Below the pieces are notes generated by a model. The model ran no database searches, was not told the DNA's origin, and was given only the letters and a program-made list of their open reading frames with translations. The translations under genes and the position numbers were made by a program. A DNA stretch of 36,075 nt, from positions 1 to 36,075 of the forward strand of contig NZ_JACMYP010000060.1 of the NCBI RefSeq assembly GCF_020889705.1, read 5' to 3'. Position 1 is the first letter of the stretch. The number at the start of each line of letters is the position of its first letter. Positions 22,856 to 30,282 of this stretch are shown here, one piece after another. The DNA comes from Bradyrhizobium altum. Lineage in GTDB: Bacteria > Pseudomonadota > Alphaproteobacteria > Rhizobiales > Xanthobacteraceae.

Positions 22856-24256
22856 ATGAGTGCCGAAGCCCCCGCGCCTTCGCCAGCGTTGCCGCGGCCA
22901 CGCCCTCCGGTCGCCAAGAGCAACCGCGCGCAGATCATCATCTTCACCATGCTGACGCTGTTCTTGAGCGCGATCACCGTGATCGGCGGCCGGGTCTGGC
23001 TGCGCAATTCGGAAACGCTGGTGTTTGCGGTCGGCGATGCCAACGGCCCGGAGGCCAAGTTCGCCGCCCGCCTCGCCACCGTGCTGAAGAACAATTCGTC
23101 GCGACTGCGGCTGAAGATCTCGCCGAACCCCGACAACGCCAAGGCGCTGGTGCAGTTCGATCGCCGCGCCGCAACGCTTGCGATCCTGCGCACCGATGCA
23201 AAGGTGCCGCCGCGCGCCCGCGCCATCGCGATCCTCGAGCATGATGTGGTGCTGGTGCTGAGCCCCGGCGGCAGGAAGATCAAGTCGCTGACCGAACTGA
23301 AGAGGAGGAAGATCGCAGTCGTCGGCGACGGCGAGAACAGCGTCAATTTCGTCCGCAGCGCGCTGGAGATTTCCGACAGCCCGGATGCGGCGCAGCGAGT
23401 GCAGCAGGCGCCGCCGAACACGCCGTTCGACAAATTGTTCGCTTCGGGCTTCGCCGCCGTGGTCGTGATCGAGCATGCCTCGAAGATCATCAAGGACAAG
23501 ACCTACGAGCAATATGCCAAGCGCGCCGGCGGCTTCACCTTGAACGCGATCGACGAGGCCAAGGCGCTGGCGCGCAAATATCCGGCGATCTCGGAGGAGA
23601 CGATCTCGACCGGCATGCTGTCGTCCTCGCCGGCGATCCCCGGCGACGACGACGACACCATTGGGCTGGAATGGCTGCTGGTCGCGCAATCCTCGATGTC
23701 CACGACCACGGCGGCCGAGCTCGCGCGCATCGTCTATGAGAACAAGTCCGAGCTCGCGCTCGACGACGGCTTCGCCTCCAAGATCGAGCCGGCGGCGACC
23801 GACAAGGACGCCTTCATCGTCGCCCATCAGGGTGCGGCCGAATACATCAATGACGATACCAAATCGTTCATGGATCGCTACAGCGACGTGATGTATCTCG
23901 GCGCCGCCGCGCTCAGCATCATCGGCTCGATCTTCGCTGCGATCTACACCAAGATCACCCGCGTCGCGCCGGAGAAGGCCAGCGAACTGGCGGGCCGGAT
24001 CCTCGACATCGGCGAGCGCGTCGAGCACACCACCTGCGCGGAGCATCTCGACGAATTGCAGGACGAGCTCGAGGCGATCCTGCGCGGCGCGGTGATCGGC
24101 TTGCGCGACGGCACCGTTTCCGGCGACGGCCTCGACACCTTCAAGCTCGGCTACGAGCTGGTCCGCGACGAGATCGCGCTGCGCCGCGACCATCTCAAAC
24201 GCCACCCGCCGGCAGTCGATGACAATCTCGTGGTGGTGAAGACCGCGAACGGGTGA
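22856..24256 (+). CDS. TAXI-type TRAP substrate-binding-like protein, membrane anchored
   Basis: 466 residues. One N-terminal transmembrane anchor (IIIFTMLTLFLSAITVIGG, about residues 27-45) replaces a cleavable signal. The TAXI-like domain follows (ETLVFAVGDANGPEAKFAARLATVL, then LTELKRRKIAVVGDGENSVNF). A second membrane segment (YLGAAALSIIGSIFAAIY, about 343-360) is followed by a cytoplasmic-looking helical tail with EHLDELQDELEAILRG. TAXI proteins normally pair with a DctQM membrane unit; none is adjacent. It may be a sensor rather than a transporter receptor. It is convergent with a Crp/Fnr gene and a repeat separates them. Confidence 0.8.
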   Translation: MSAEAPAPSPALPRPRPPVAKSNRAQIIIFTMLTLFLSAITVIGGRVWLRNSETLVFAVGDANGPEAKFAARLATVLKNNSSRLRLKISPNPDNAKALVQFDRRAATLAILRTDAKVPPRARAIAILEHDVVLVLSPGGRKIKSLTELKRRKIAVVGDGENSVNFVRSALEISDSPDAAQRVQQAPPNTPFDKLFASGFAAVVVIEHASKIIKDKTYEQYAKRAGGFTLNAIDEAKALARKYPAISEETISTGMLSSSPAIPGDDDDTIGLEWLLVAQSSMSTTTAAELARIVYENKSELALDDGFASKIEPAATDKDAFIVAHQGAAEYINDDTKSFMDRYSDVMYLGAAALSIIGSIFAAIYTKITRVAPEKASELAGRILDIGERVEHTTCAEHLDELQDELEAILRGAVIGLRDGTVSGDGLDTFKLGYELVRDEIALRRDHLKRHPPAVDDNLVVVKTANG

Positions 24257-24288
24257 AGCGGGCCGTTGGTTACGCTGCGTAAACACCT

Positions 24289-24410
24289 GTCGTCCCTGCG
24301 AAAGCAGGGACCTATACGCCGCGGCGGAAGTTGTGAACGGGACTCGTCGTTCCAGCGTCGCGCAGCAATCAGCATGGGTGGTTATGGGTCCCTGCTTTCG
24401 CAGGGACGAC
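24289..24410. repeat. Palindromic intergenic repeat, family C copy 2
   Basis: It begins GTCGTCCCTGCGAAAGCAGG and ends CTTTCGCAGGGACGAC, a long perfect outer stem, with GGTTATGGGTCCC inside. It lies between convergent genes. Confidence 0.85.
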
Positions 24411-24461
24411 CTCGAATGCGTGGCGCGGCCAACGCGCCATACATCCTCGCCGCGCGGCGCA

Positions 24462-25229
24462 TCACCCGGCCGCCGCATCGGGCGGCGTCGCAACGACATC
24501 AAGCTGCCGTCCTTCGTGGTCCATATGCAAATAATTCGGGTTGAACAGCCCTGCGCGCATCAATCGGTCGAGATTGGGGACCGCCAGGGTCTTTCCCTTT
24601 AGCACGATCAGGCCGTCGGCGCGCAGCTCCTGTAGCGTTCGGTTGACGTGGACCTTGGAGAGCCCGGTGGCGTCGGCGAGATCGCCCTGGGTCAGCGGGA
24701 AGTCGCAGCTGTCGCCCTGGGTCAGGCCGGCGAGACGCAGGCGGAGCCATATCTCGCAGAGCAGATGGGCCATCCGCTCCAGCGCCGTGCGCTGGCCGAG
24801 GCTCATGGTCCACTCGCGCTGGATCGCCGCATTGACCAGGGTTTCCCACCAGAACGCGGTAACGATGCGCGGATGTTCGGCCGCGACCCTGTCGAAGAAC
24901 TCGCGGGAGAGGTCGGCGATCGACACTGCGGTGATGGTGCCGATCGAATGATCCATCTCGCGCAGGATGAAGACGTTCACGTCGCAAATGTCGCCGGGCA
25001 GGAAGAACGACACCACCTGGCGCCTTCCGTCCTCGAGCTGCTTGTAGCGGTAGGCCCAGCCGGACAGGATCAGGTGGACGTCTTTCGGCTTCTCGCCTTC
25101 ACGGACGATATCGACGCGCGGCCCGAAGTGGCGGACGCGCTCGCTCGACGCGCGATTGAGAATGGCATGGTCGACCGGCGAAAGCCGTACGAACTGCTCC
25201 AATTTCCGGACTAACGACGCCAACGACAT
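24462..25229 (-). CDS. Crp/Fnr family transcriptional regulator
   Basis: 255 residues. A cNMP-binding-like sensor domain (VREGEKPKDVHLILSGWAYRYKQLEDGRRQVVSFFLPGDICD) is followed by the C-terminal HTH_Crp, LTQGDLADATGLSKVHVNRTLQELRADGLIVLKGK. No cysteine cluster typical of FNR is seen at the N-terminus, so oxygen sensing by an Fe-S cluster is unlikely. A long palindrome lies 75-98 bases upstream. It matches the common orphan Crp/Fnr group of Bradyrhizobium. The ligand is unknown. Confidence 0.88.
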   Translation of the reverse strand: MSLASLVRKLEQFVRLSPVDHAILNRASSERVRHFGPRVDIVREGEKPKDVHLILSGWAYRYKQLEDGRRQVVSFFLPGDICDVNVFILREMDHSIGTITAVSIADLSREFFDRVAAEHPRIVTAFWWETLVNAAIQREWTMSLGQRTALERMAHLLCEIWLRLRLAGLTQGDSCDFPLTQGDLADATGLSKVHVNRTLQELRADGLIVLKGKTLAVPNLDRLMRAGLFNPNYLHMDHEGRQLDVVATPPDAAAG

Positions 25230-25303
25230 TGGTCTCCCCGGATATCTAATCGGGTAACCGCCGGGCCGATTTCAATAACGTATGTTACATGGCGCAACTA
25301 TTC

Positions 25304-25327
25304 CGTCTGTTCACTAGTGTACAGACG
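25304..25327. promoter_or_regulatory. 24-bp palindrome upstream of the Crp/Fnr gene
   Basis: CGTCTGT-T-CACTAGTG-T-ACAGACG is self-complementary at 22 of 24 positions. A second, perfect palindrome, CGTAAC-G-GTTACG, is at 25336-25348. The size is typical for a homodimeric repressor such as a TetR-type protein or for autoregulation. Confidence 0.5.
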
Positions 25328-25354
25328 CCGGAAGCCGTAACGGTTACGTCCTCA

Positions 25355-25402
25355 AGGGCCGTACAACTCAGCCCGAAGGCCCTCGCCCCTTTAAGGGCGG
25401 GA
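25355..25402 (-). terminator. Possible terminator after the PRC-barrel gene
   Basis: AGGGCC (25355-25360) pairs with GGCCCT (25378-25383), and CGCCC with GGGCG around 25384-25399 form GC-rich hairpins just beyond the PRC-barrel stop. There is no clear U-tract. Confidence 0.35.
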
Positions 25403-25421
25403 CCTCCGGGATTCGGGCCGC

Positions 25422-25784
25422 TCAGACGAGCGGCACGCCGTAGTAATCATCCACCGCGCGTGTGCGGCCGGTATCGGCCCAATTCCAGTCTCGATCGCTG
25501 CCGTATTTGGGCGCGTCGCGCAGCTGACTCTCGGTCACGCCGGTGACGTAACCGCCGAGCCTGTTGTCGTATTTGAGCGACTGCCAGGGCAGCGGATAAT
25601 GGTCGTTGCCAAGCCCGAGGATGCCGCCGAAGCCGAGCACGGCGTAGGACACCCGTCCGCTCGTCTTGTCGATCATCACGCGTTCGATCGAGCCGATCTT
25701 GCGCTCGTCCGATCCGTAGACCGCGGTACCCTCGACCTTGTCGCTGCCGATCAGGTTTCCGACCTCTTTCTCGTCCATCGCCAT
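25422..25784 (-). CDS. PRC-barrel domain protein
   Basis: 120 residues. The sequence NLIGSDKVEGTAVYGSDERKIGSIERVMIDKTSGRVSYAVLGFGGILGLGNDHYPLPWQSLKYD is a PRC-barrel domain. The ATG at 25784 has GGAG 7 bases upstream. Such small proteins are often general-stress genes in alphaproteobacteria, and here an EcfG-type promoter GGAAC-N16-CGTT lies at the right distance. The exact function is unknown. Confidence 0.87.
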   Translation of the reverse strand: MAMDEKEVGNLIGSDKVEGTAVYGSDERKIGSIERVMIDKTSGRVSYAVLGFGGILGLGNDHYPLPWQSLKYDNRLGGYVTGVTESQLRDAPKYGSDRDWNWADTGRTRAVDDYYGVPLV

Positions 25785-25812
25785 GTCAGTTCTCCATTGA
25801 TGTCCCAAGGAG

Positions 25813-25837
25813 AACGGTGGAGCGGGACCGTCGTTCC
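25813..25837 (-). promoter_or_regulatory. EcfG-type general-stress promoter of the PRC-barrel gene
   Basis: On the minus strand GGAAC (-35) is separated by exactly 16 bases from CGTT (-10), the consensus of the alphaproteobacterial EcfG sigma factor. The -10 element is about 29 bases from the ATG at 25784, giving a short leader that contains the ribosome site. Confidence 0.7.
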
Positions 25838-25876
25838 TGCCGCATTGCCGCAGTTGCGGCACAGCAAAACGCTTGT

Positions 25877-26083
25877 TCAGCCCGTTGGGGGATCGCCGCG
25901 ATCATCCGACGTCATGCCCGAGCCCGGCGTCTTGTCGGGGTCGTTCAGTTTCGGATCACGCGTCGCTTCGCGCGTCGGCGGCTTTCGAGTGTCGGTCTTG
26001 TGAGCGGTTTGCGCGCGCTCCTTGTCGACCGGCTGCTCCTGACCCTTGTCGTCCTTCACGATACCCTGATTGGAATGTGCCAT
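25877..26083 (-). CDS. Small hydrophilic hypothetical protein
   Basis: 68 residues, strongly charged and rich in K, D, T and P (KDDKGQEQPVDKERAQTAHK, ...DDRGDPPTG); likely disordered. ATG at 26083 with AAGGAAA about 8 bases upstream. An array of AGGAAA-like motifs precedes it. No family is recognised; similar small proteins occur near stress genes in Bradyrhizobium by my recollection. Confidence 0.6.
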   Translation of the reverse strand: MAHSNQGIVKDDKGQEQPVDKERAQTAHKTDTRKPPTREATRDPKLNDPDKTPGSGMTSDDRGDPPTG

Positions 26084-26086
26084 CTC

Positions 26087-26180
26087 TAGTTTCCTTGGCT
26101 AGTTTCCTCGGTCAAATTCCTTTGCCAATTTCCTCTGCGTGATTTCCTTGAATTTTCCTCTGGGTGATTTCCTTGAAGAT
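26087..26180 (-). repeat. Degenerate tandem AGGAAA array in the leader of a small gene
   Basis: On the minus strand AGGAAA or AGGAA recurs at seven places at intervals of 11-16 bases. TGATTTCCTTGAA (plus strand) is repeated exactly at 26140-26152 and 26166-26178, period 26. The array runs up to the ribosome site of the gene starting at 26083. Confidence 0.6.
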
Positions 26181-26390
26181 GCGGGCCCCGGCGATAAAAT
26201 TCACCGAGGCCCGTCACCGGAGTGGTCCACCGCCTTTCGGGGAGCAAAGCAGCGAACGCATCAGTGATACGCATCGCGCCGACGATCGTTCCTGCAGTCC
26301 TGACGACGATTTCGTGCAACCTGATGTCATGGGTTAACGACGGCGTTCGGGGAACATGCCTAGAATTGCTGGTTCCAGCGCGGAGGCGGC
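26181..26390. other. Gene-free spacer upstream of the small basic protein gene
   Basis: No convincing gene. It includes a near-consensus EcfG promoter, GGAAC (26351-26355) with GTT at 26372-26374 (16-base spacing, one short of typical), just before the ribosome site of the gene at 26391. Confidence 0.4.
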
Positions 26391-26588
26391 ATGATCAAGA
26401 ACAAGAAGAAGCGCAACAGGTCACGGCCTCTCGGATCGTTCGAGGACCGCCTGCAAAAATTCGCCGAGGATTCGCGCATTGCAGCACGCAAACTGCCGCC
26501 GGGACGGGAACGCGAAACGCTGATGAAGAAGGCCAGACAGACCGAGACCGTGATGGAAGTCAGCGAGTGGCTGGCAATCCGCAAATAA
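26391..26588 (+). CDS. Small basic hypothetical protein
   Basis: 65 residues (MIKNKKKRNRSRPLGSFEDRLQKFAEDSRIAARKLPPGRERETLMKKARQTETVMEVSEWL). GGAGG lies 6 bases upstream. The N-terminus is very basic and the rest helical. It resembles small conserved proteins of Bradyrhizobium without known function. It may be co-transcribed with the next two genes. Confidence 0.65.
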   Translation: MIKNKKKRNRSRPLGSFEDRLQKFAEDSRIAARKLPPGRERETLMKKARQTETVMEVSEWLAIRK

Positions 26589-26623
26589 ACCGCAAGCCGA
26601 AGAGCTGCGGAGGGAGAGGTGCG

Positions 26624-26839
26624 ATGATCGAAGAACGATTTGATTCACGTACGCTCTTTGCCATGAACTTTGCGCTCGACCATGTCTGCGCCGGCGCCCT
26701 TCATGGCGAGGAACATGACACCCGCAGGCGCGTTGCCCGATACATCATCAAATGTGCCAGGAGCGGCAGGACGACGCTCTCCGAGCTCACCGAAGCCGGA
26801 CAGCAGGCGTTGGCCAAGGTCACCGCCGTAGCTGGATAA
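26624..26839 (+). CDS. Small hypothetical protein
   Basis: 71 residues from MIEERFDSRTLFAMNFALDHVCAGALHGEEHDTRRRVARYIIKCARSGRTTLSELTEAGQQAL. A strong GGAGGGAGAGG ribosome site precedes ATG 26624, which is why this start is preferred over a longer upstream reading. It is predicted to be helical and soluble. No function is assigned. Confidence 0.65.
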   Translation: MIEERFDSRTLFAMNFALDHVCAGALHGEEHDTRRRVARYIIKCARSGRTTLSELTEAGQQALAKVTAVAG

Positions 26840-26901
26840 TCGGCGCAACCTGTCTGGCTGCAACCTGCCTTGGTCTTGGCCTTCAGCAAAGGCAGATACC
26901 T

Positions 26902-27120
26902 ATGCGTATCGCAATCAGCATCGGCCTGCTCGCCTTTTTGCTCGCCGTCGGCGCCTACGCCTATGAAGGGCTGACCGTGGACGCTCCCATTCCGACGTAC
27001 GGCATTGTCGTCTTTACGATCGGAATCGTGCTTCTCGCGGCCGTCTGCTCCGGCCTGATGGGCCTGCTGTTCTATTCCAGCCGCCGCGGCTACGACGAGC
27101 CGCCGCATATCGAGCGGTAG
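26902..27120 (+). CDS. Small two-segment membrane protein
   Basis: 72 residues. Two hydrophobic helices, IAISIGLLAFLLAVGAYAYEG (about 3-23) and YGIVVFTIGIVLLAAVCSGLMGLLFY, end with a basic tail SSRRGYDEPPHIER. The ATG at 26902 is the start of the membrane-protein part; the upstream in-frame stretch lies inside the previous gene. Function is unknown. It precedes a palindromic repeat. Confidence 0.65.
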   Translation: MRIAISIGLLAFLLAVGAYAYEGLTVDAPIPTYGIVVFTIGIVLLAAVCSGLMGLLFYSSRRGYDEPPHIER

Positions 27121-27158
27121 GGCGATTTCAGCGGAGCCGCGGACAACATCTTAGTCCC

Positions 27159-27282
27159 GTCATCCCCGCGCAAAGGCTTCGCCTTTATCGCTGGAGGTGC
27201 GAGCAGAGCGAGCCTCGAGGGATGCACGGCCACACTCGGGCCGTCGATCCTTCGAGACGCGCTTCGCGCTCCTCAGGATGAC
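27159..27282. repeat. Palindromic intergenic repeat, family B copy 2
   Basis: It runs from GTCATCCCCGCG to CCTCAGGATGAC, with GGATGCACGGCC and GATCCTTCGAGACG inside. The minus-strand DUF6537-like gene reads into it: its last codons and TGA stop (27275-27273) lie in the element. Confidence 0.8.
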
Positions 27283-28187
27283 GGTGATAGAGCCGCCGGC
27301 ACCCGGGCGCGAATCTCGGCGATCTTGCGCTTCAGCGACGCCTGCCGCGGATCGGGCATGATGGCGGCGCGGGCCTCGGTGATGGCGGCGGCAAGATCGG
27401 GAAGCGCGAGCACGCCGTCGAAGGTCGGCTTGACCAGTCCGTCGATGATCACGTGCCAGTCCGCGATGCCCTGGCGATAGGGATCGCCGTAGCCCTGGAT
27501 CATGGTTGCGGTCTGCACAATCGCTGACGCCGCGCCCGGCTGCTTGGTCAGACTGCGGTCGATCATATGCAGCCAGCGCTCGACCCAGATACGTTCCTTG
27601 GCGTAGCGCCCCGAGAACAGCCGCCAGCGCTTCAGGCCGGCCTCGATCCGGAGCCGGCGAAGGCTGAAGCGGGTGTTGGCCCTAAAGCTGATCGAGACCC
27701 GGCGGCGTCGCCAGCCGAGCTGATCCAGCACGGCGAGGATCGGATCGGCGACCATCGCAGGCAGGGCGTCGATCAACTCGTCGAAGCGGAGCTTCTTGAC
27801 GTCGTCGGCCGAGCGCGCCGCAAGGCCACCCGCCGCGTTGACTTCGCCGAGCTTGAGCTGCGCGATGCGGATCGCGTCCTCATAGGCCATGCGCTCGGCC
27901 ATCAGCCGCGCGATCTCGGCAAGCAAGGCGTCGTCAACGCCACGGCGGCCGACGAAGCGCTTGAGCCGGTCGATATAGAGCTGGGCGTAGCTCGTGCTCT
28001 GATAGGCGATCAACAGATGGATGGCATCGGTGACCGCGGGCCCGAGGTGATCCGGGCAGGCGTCGGGCAGCACCGGCGGCCCCTCGTCCTCATCGCCGAT
28101 GACATCGGCAAACAGATAACGAAGCGAAGCCAGCAGACTGTCGTCATCCGGCACTGCGGCGCCTCCAGAACTCGTCGCGGGGCTCAT
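27273..28187 (-). CDS. Orphan DUF6537-like protein
   Basis: 304 residues. The middle and C-terminal parts (HLLIAYQSTSYAQLYIDRL, then MAERMAYEDAIRIAQLKL, ANTRFSLRRLRIEAGLKRWRLFSGRYAKERIWVERWL, MIQGYGDPYRQGIADW) resemble the C-terminal DUF6537 region of indolepyruvate ferredoxin oxidoreductases. No oxidoreductase (TPP or pyruvate-ferredoxin) domain is present, so this is a stand-alone copy. Its ATG overlaps the stop of the upstream cNMP-binding gene (ATGA), meaning coupled translation. The C-terminus ends in a palindromic repeat. The function is unknown; the domain match is by eye. Confidence 0.7.
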   Translation of the reverse strand: MSPATSSGGAAVPDDDSLLASLRYLFADVIGDEDEGPPVLPDACPDHLGPAVTDAIHLLIAYQSTSYAQLYIDRLKRFVGRRGVDDALLAEIARLMAERMAYEDAIRIAQLKLGEVNAAGGLAARSADDVKKLRFDELIDALPAMVADPILAVLDQLGWRRRRVSISFRANTRFSLRRLRIEAGLKRWRLFSGRYAKERIWVERWLHMIDRSLTKQPGAASAIVQTATMIQGYGDPYRQGIADWHVIIDGLVKPTFDGVLALPDLAAAITEARAAIMPDPRQASLKRKIAEIRARVPAALSPSS

Positions 28188-28852
28188 GCAGGTTTTGGCT
28201 CCGCGACCTGTGGGGTGGCGTGCTGCGCGAGCCGCTGCTCGAGCGTCGAAATATTCTCGAACAGGCGGGCGCTGAACAGACGCAGGAGGTAGAAGCCGAA
28301 CGCCGGGTTCTGAACGTAAAGCTGCTCGACCTGGTCATAGGTCACCGACAGCACCATGCCGGTTTCGACGCACTCCAGCGTCTGGGTTCGCGTGTTCGAC
28401 GGCGACAGCATGCCGAACTCGCCGACGAGGGCGCCGACCGGCAGCTCGATGCCCGATTCGACCAGGCGAAAGCGGCCGCTGACAATGTAGAACATGCTGT
28501 CGGCCTTCTCGTCCTTGTAGAACAGGACTTCGCCCGCGGTGCATTTGCGCTCCGTCGTGAACGGCCTCAGCCAATCCATCGACAGATCGCTGTTGACCGA
28601 TTTCTTCACGCTGCGGACCAGTTGCAGCATCTGGTGCAGCCGATAGGTGTTCACCGGCAGCAGCACGGCATGCAGGATCAGCGTCGCGTAATTGTGGGTC
28701 GGGACCGCGGTCGCGATCAGGATGATGTTGGTCAGGATGGCGAAGACGCGCAACGGGATCATGGTCCGCATCGACAGCGTGGCGACCACGAAGATCGATG
28801 CGAAGAAACTGCCAGCGGCGCCGGCGTGCTCCGCGAGATGTGAGGTATCCAT
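28184..28852 (-). CDS. Membrane-anchored cyclic nucleotide-binding protein
   Basis: 222 residues. The first about 75 residues hold two to three hydrophobic segments (FFASIFVVATLSMRTMIPLRVFAILTNIILIATAVP, YATLILHAVLLPVNTYRLHQML), an arrangement like bacterial Popeye-type proteins. A cNMP-binding domain follows (TAGEVLFYKDEKADSMFYIVSGRFRLV, then GALVGEFGMLSPSNTRTQTLECVETG with the G-E-F-G and R of the phosphate-binding cassette). There is no HTH, so it is not a transcription factor. It is co-translated with the DUF6537-like gene and divergent from the cNMP-gated channel. It is likely a membrane sensor. Confidence 0.82.
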   Translation of the reverse strand: MDTSHLAEHAGAAGSFFASIFVVATLSMRTMIPLRVFAILTNIILIATAVPTHNYATLILHAVLLPVNTYRLHQMLQLVRSVKKSVNSDLSMDWLRPFTTERKCTAGEVLFYKDEKADSMFYIVSGRFRLVESGIELPVGALVGEFGMLSPSNTRTQTLECVETGMVLSVTYDQVEQLYVQNPAFGFYLLRLFSARLFENISTLEQRLAQHATPQVAEPKPA

Positions 28853-29169
28853 CGGAAACCAACCAATTTCTCAAGAAGTGAACAAGATCGCCTTATTAGT
28901 CGCTTCATTCCGGCCGAGGTCGCATCGGTGACCAGCATCCCTGATATACGGTGAAAAAGCGACGATTTGTCTGATTTCTCACATTCGCGGGCGCAAAAAC
29001 GGGCCAACATGGTTAGGCCATTCGTCCAACATTTGGGACTTTCGCCGCGACCATCCCGCCACCGCCTGCGCGTTGACGGCCTCAACCGGGAGAGGCACGT
29101 TGTGACACAGGCTCCGCCATTCGCAGGGCCTCAATTCCAGCAGTTCAGCGACAGGCAAGCTCCGTTCCG
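28853..29169. other. Divergent spacer between the two cNMP genes
   Basis: 317 bases without a supportable gene. It contains an inverted pair GTCGCTT (28899-28905) / AAGCGAC (28957-28963) and AT-rich stretches that may hold two divergent promoters. No ribosome site or promoter is certain. Confidence 0.4.
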
Positions 29170-30282
29170 ATGTCCAAGCCGATCGTCCTTCCGGCCCTGA
29201 CGCGCTTCATTTCCGCCACCGCCGGCCGCAACATGACCACGGCGGCCTATGTCGCGGTCACGGTCGGTGTCGCCATGATGACGCTGCTGACGGTCGCGCC
29301 GGCCTATGACGCGGTCCCGCACTGGGTCGATGTGCTGCTGTGGGCCTGCCTTGCCTATTTTGTATTCGAATGGCTGGTGCGGCTGCGGCACATGCGGCGG
29401 CAGGACAAGCTCTGGTTCTACGCGCTGTCAAGCGCAGGCATTGTCGATGCGGTTGGCGCGCTGGCGGTGCCGCTGGCCCTGCTCTGCGGCATCGAGCCGA
29501 AAACCGCATGGCTGCTCGGCGTGCTCTGGGTGCTCAAGGTGGTGCCGGGCATTCCCGGCCTGCGCCAGCTCCGGCGGGTGCTCGTGGTGGAATCCGGTCC
29601 GCTGCTCAGCGTGCTGGTGATCTTCCTGATGGTGGTGTTCCTGGCCTCCGTCGCCGAATATTTCCTGGAGCGGGATGTCCAGCCGCAGACCTTCGGCAGC
29701 GTGCCGGCGGCGCTGTGGTGGGCGGTGGTGACGCTGACCACCACAGGCTATGGCGACGTGGTGCCGATCACCCCGCTCGGCCGCATGGTCGCCGCCATGG
29801 TGATGATCTCGGGCCTCGGCGTGTTCGGGTTGTGGACCGGTATTCTGGCGACCGGCTTTGCCGCGGAAACCCGCCGCGACAATTTTCTGAGAACCTGGGA
29901 GACCGTCAGCAAGGTGCCGTTCTTCGCGCATCTCGGCCCGGCCGCGATCGCCGACGTCACCCAGGTGCTGCGGACCATGGATCTGCCGCCGCGCACCATG
30001 ATCATCCGCAAGGACACCAATGGCGACTGCATGTATTTCGTCGCCGCCGGCGAGGTGGAGGTCGACCTGCCCGGACGCAAGGTGAAGCTCGGCGAAGGCG
30101 CGTTCTTCGGCGAGATGGCGCTGCTCGGCAACGCCAAGCGGGGCGCCAGCGTCTCGACCAGCAAGGTGACCCGGCTGTTGGTGCTTGACCTCGTCGATTT
30201 CCGCCTGTTGATGGCAAGGCATCCCGATCTCGCCGAGACCATCGACGCCGAGGCGAAGCGGCGCGAACGTGAGAACCAATGA
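29170..30282 (+). CDS. Cyclic nucleotide-gated potassium channel (MloK1-like)
   Basis: 370 residues. Six membrane segments in the S1-S6 style; the selectivity filter TTTGYGD is at residues 190-196. The C-terminal cNMP-binding domain includes GEVEVDLPGRKVKLGEGAFFGEMALLGNAKRGASV, with G314, E315 and R324 as the phosphate-binding cassette. S4 has few basic residues (RQLRRVLV), matching the non-voltage-gated bacterial MloK1 of Mesorhizobium. The total length is close to MloK1. Its stop overlaps the start of the next gene. Confidence 0.92.
   Translation: MSKPIVLPALTRFISATAGRNMTTAAYVAVTVGVAMMTLLTVAPAYDAVPHWVDVLLWACLAYFVFEWLVRLRHMRRQDKLWFYALSSAGIVDAVGALAVPLALLCGIEPKTAWLLGVLWVLKVVPGIPGLRQLRRVLVVESGPLLSVLVIFLMVVFLASVAEYFLERDVQPQTFGSVPAALWWAVVTLTTTGYGDVVPITPLGRMVAAMVMISGLGVFGLWTGILATGFAAETRRDNFLRTWETVSKVPFFAHLGPAAIADVTQVLRTMDLPPRTMIIRKDTNGDCMYFVAAGEVEVDLPGRKVKLGEGAFFGEMALLGNAKRGASVSTSKVTRLLVLDLVDFRLLMARHPDLAETIDAEAKRRERENQ

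Noticed and set aside
22850..24502. 550-codon open frame antisense to the TAXI gene
   Set aside because: Composition is low-complexity R/D/G/V and no domain is visible; the plus-strand gene has membrane segments and a known fold.
24462..25229. FNR/FixK-type oxygen sensor reading of the Crp/Fnr protein
   Set aside because: No N-terminal cysteine cluster is present and no TTGAT-N4-ATCAA box was seen nearby.
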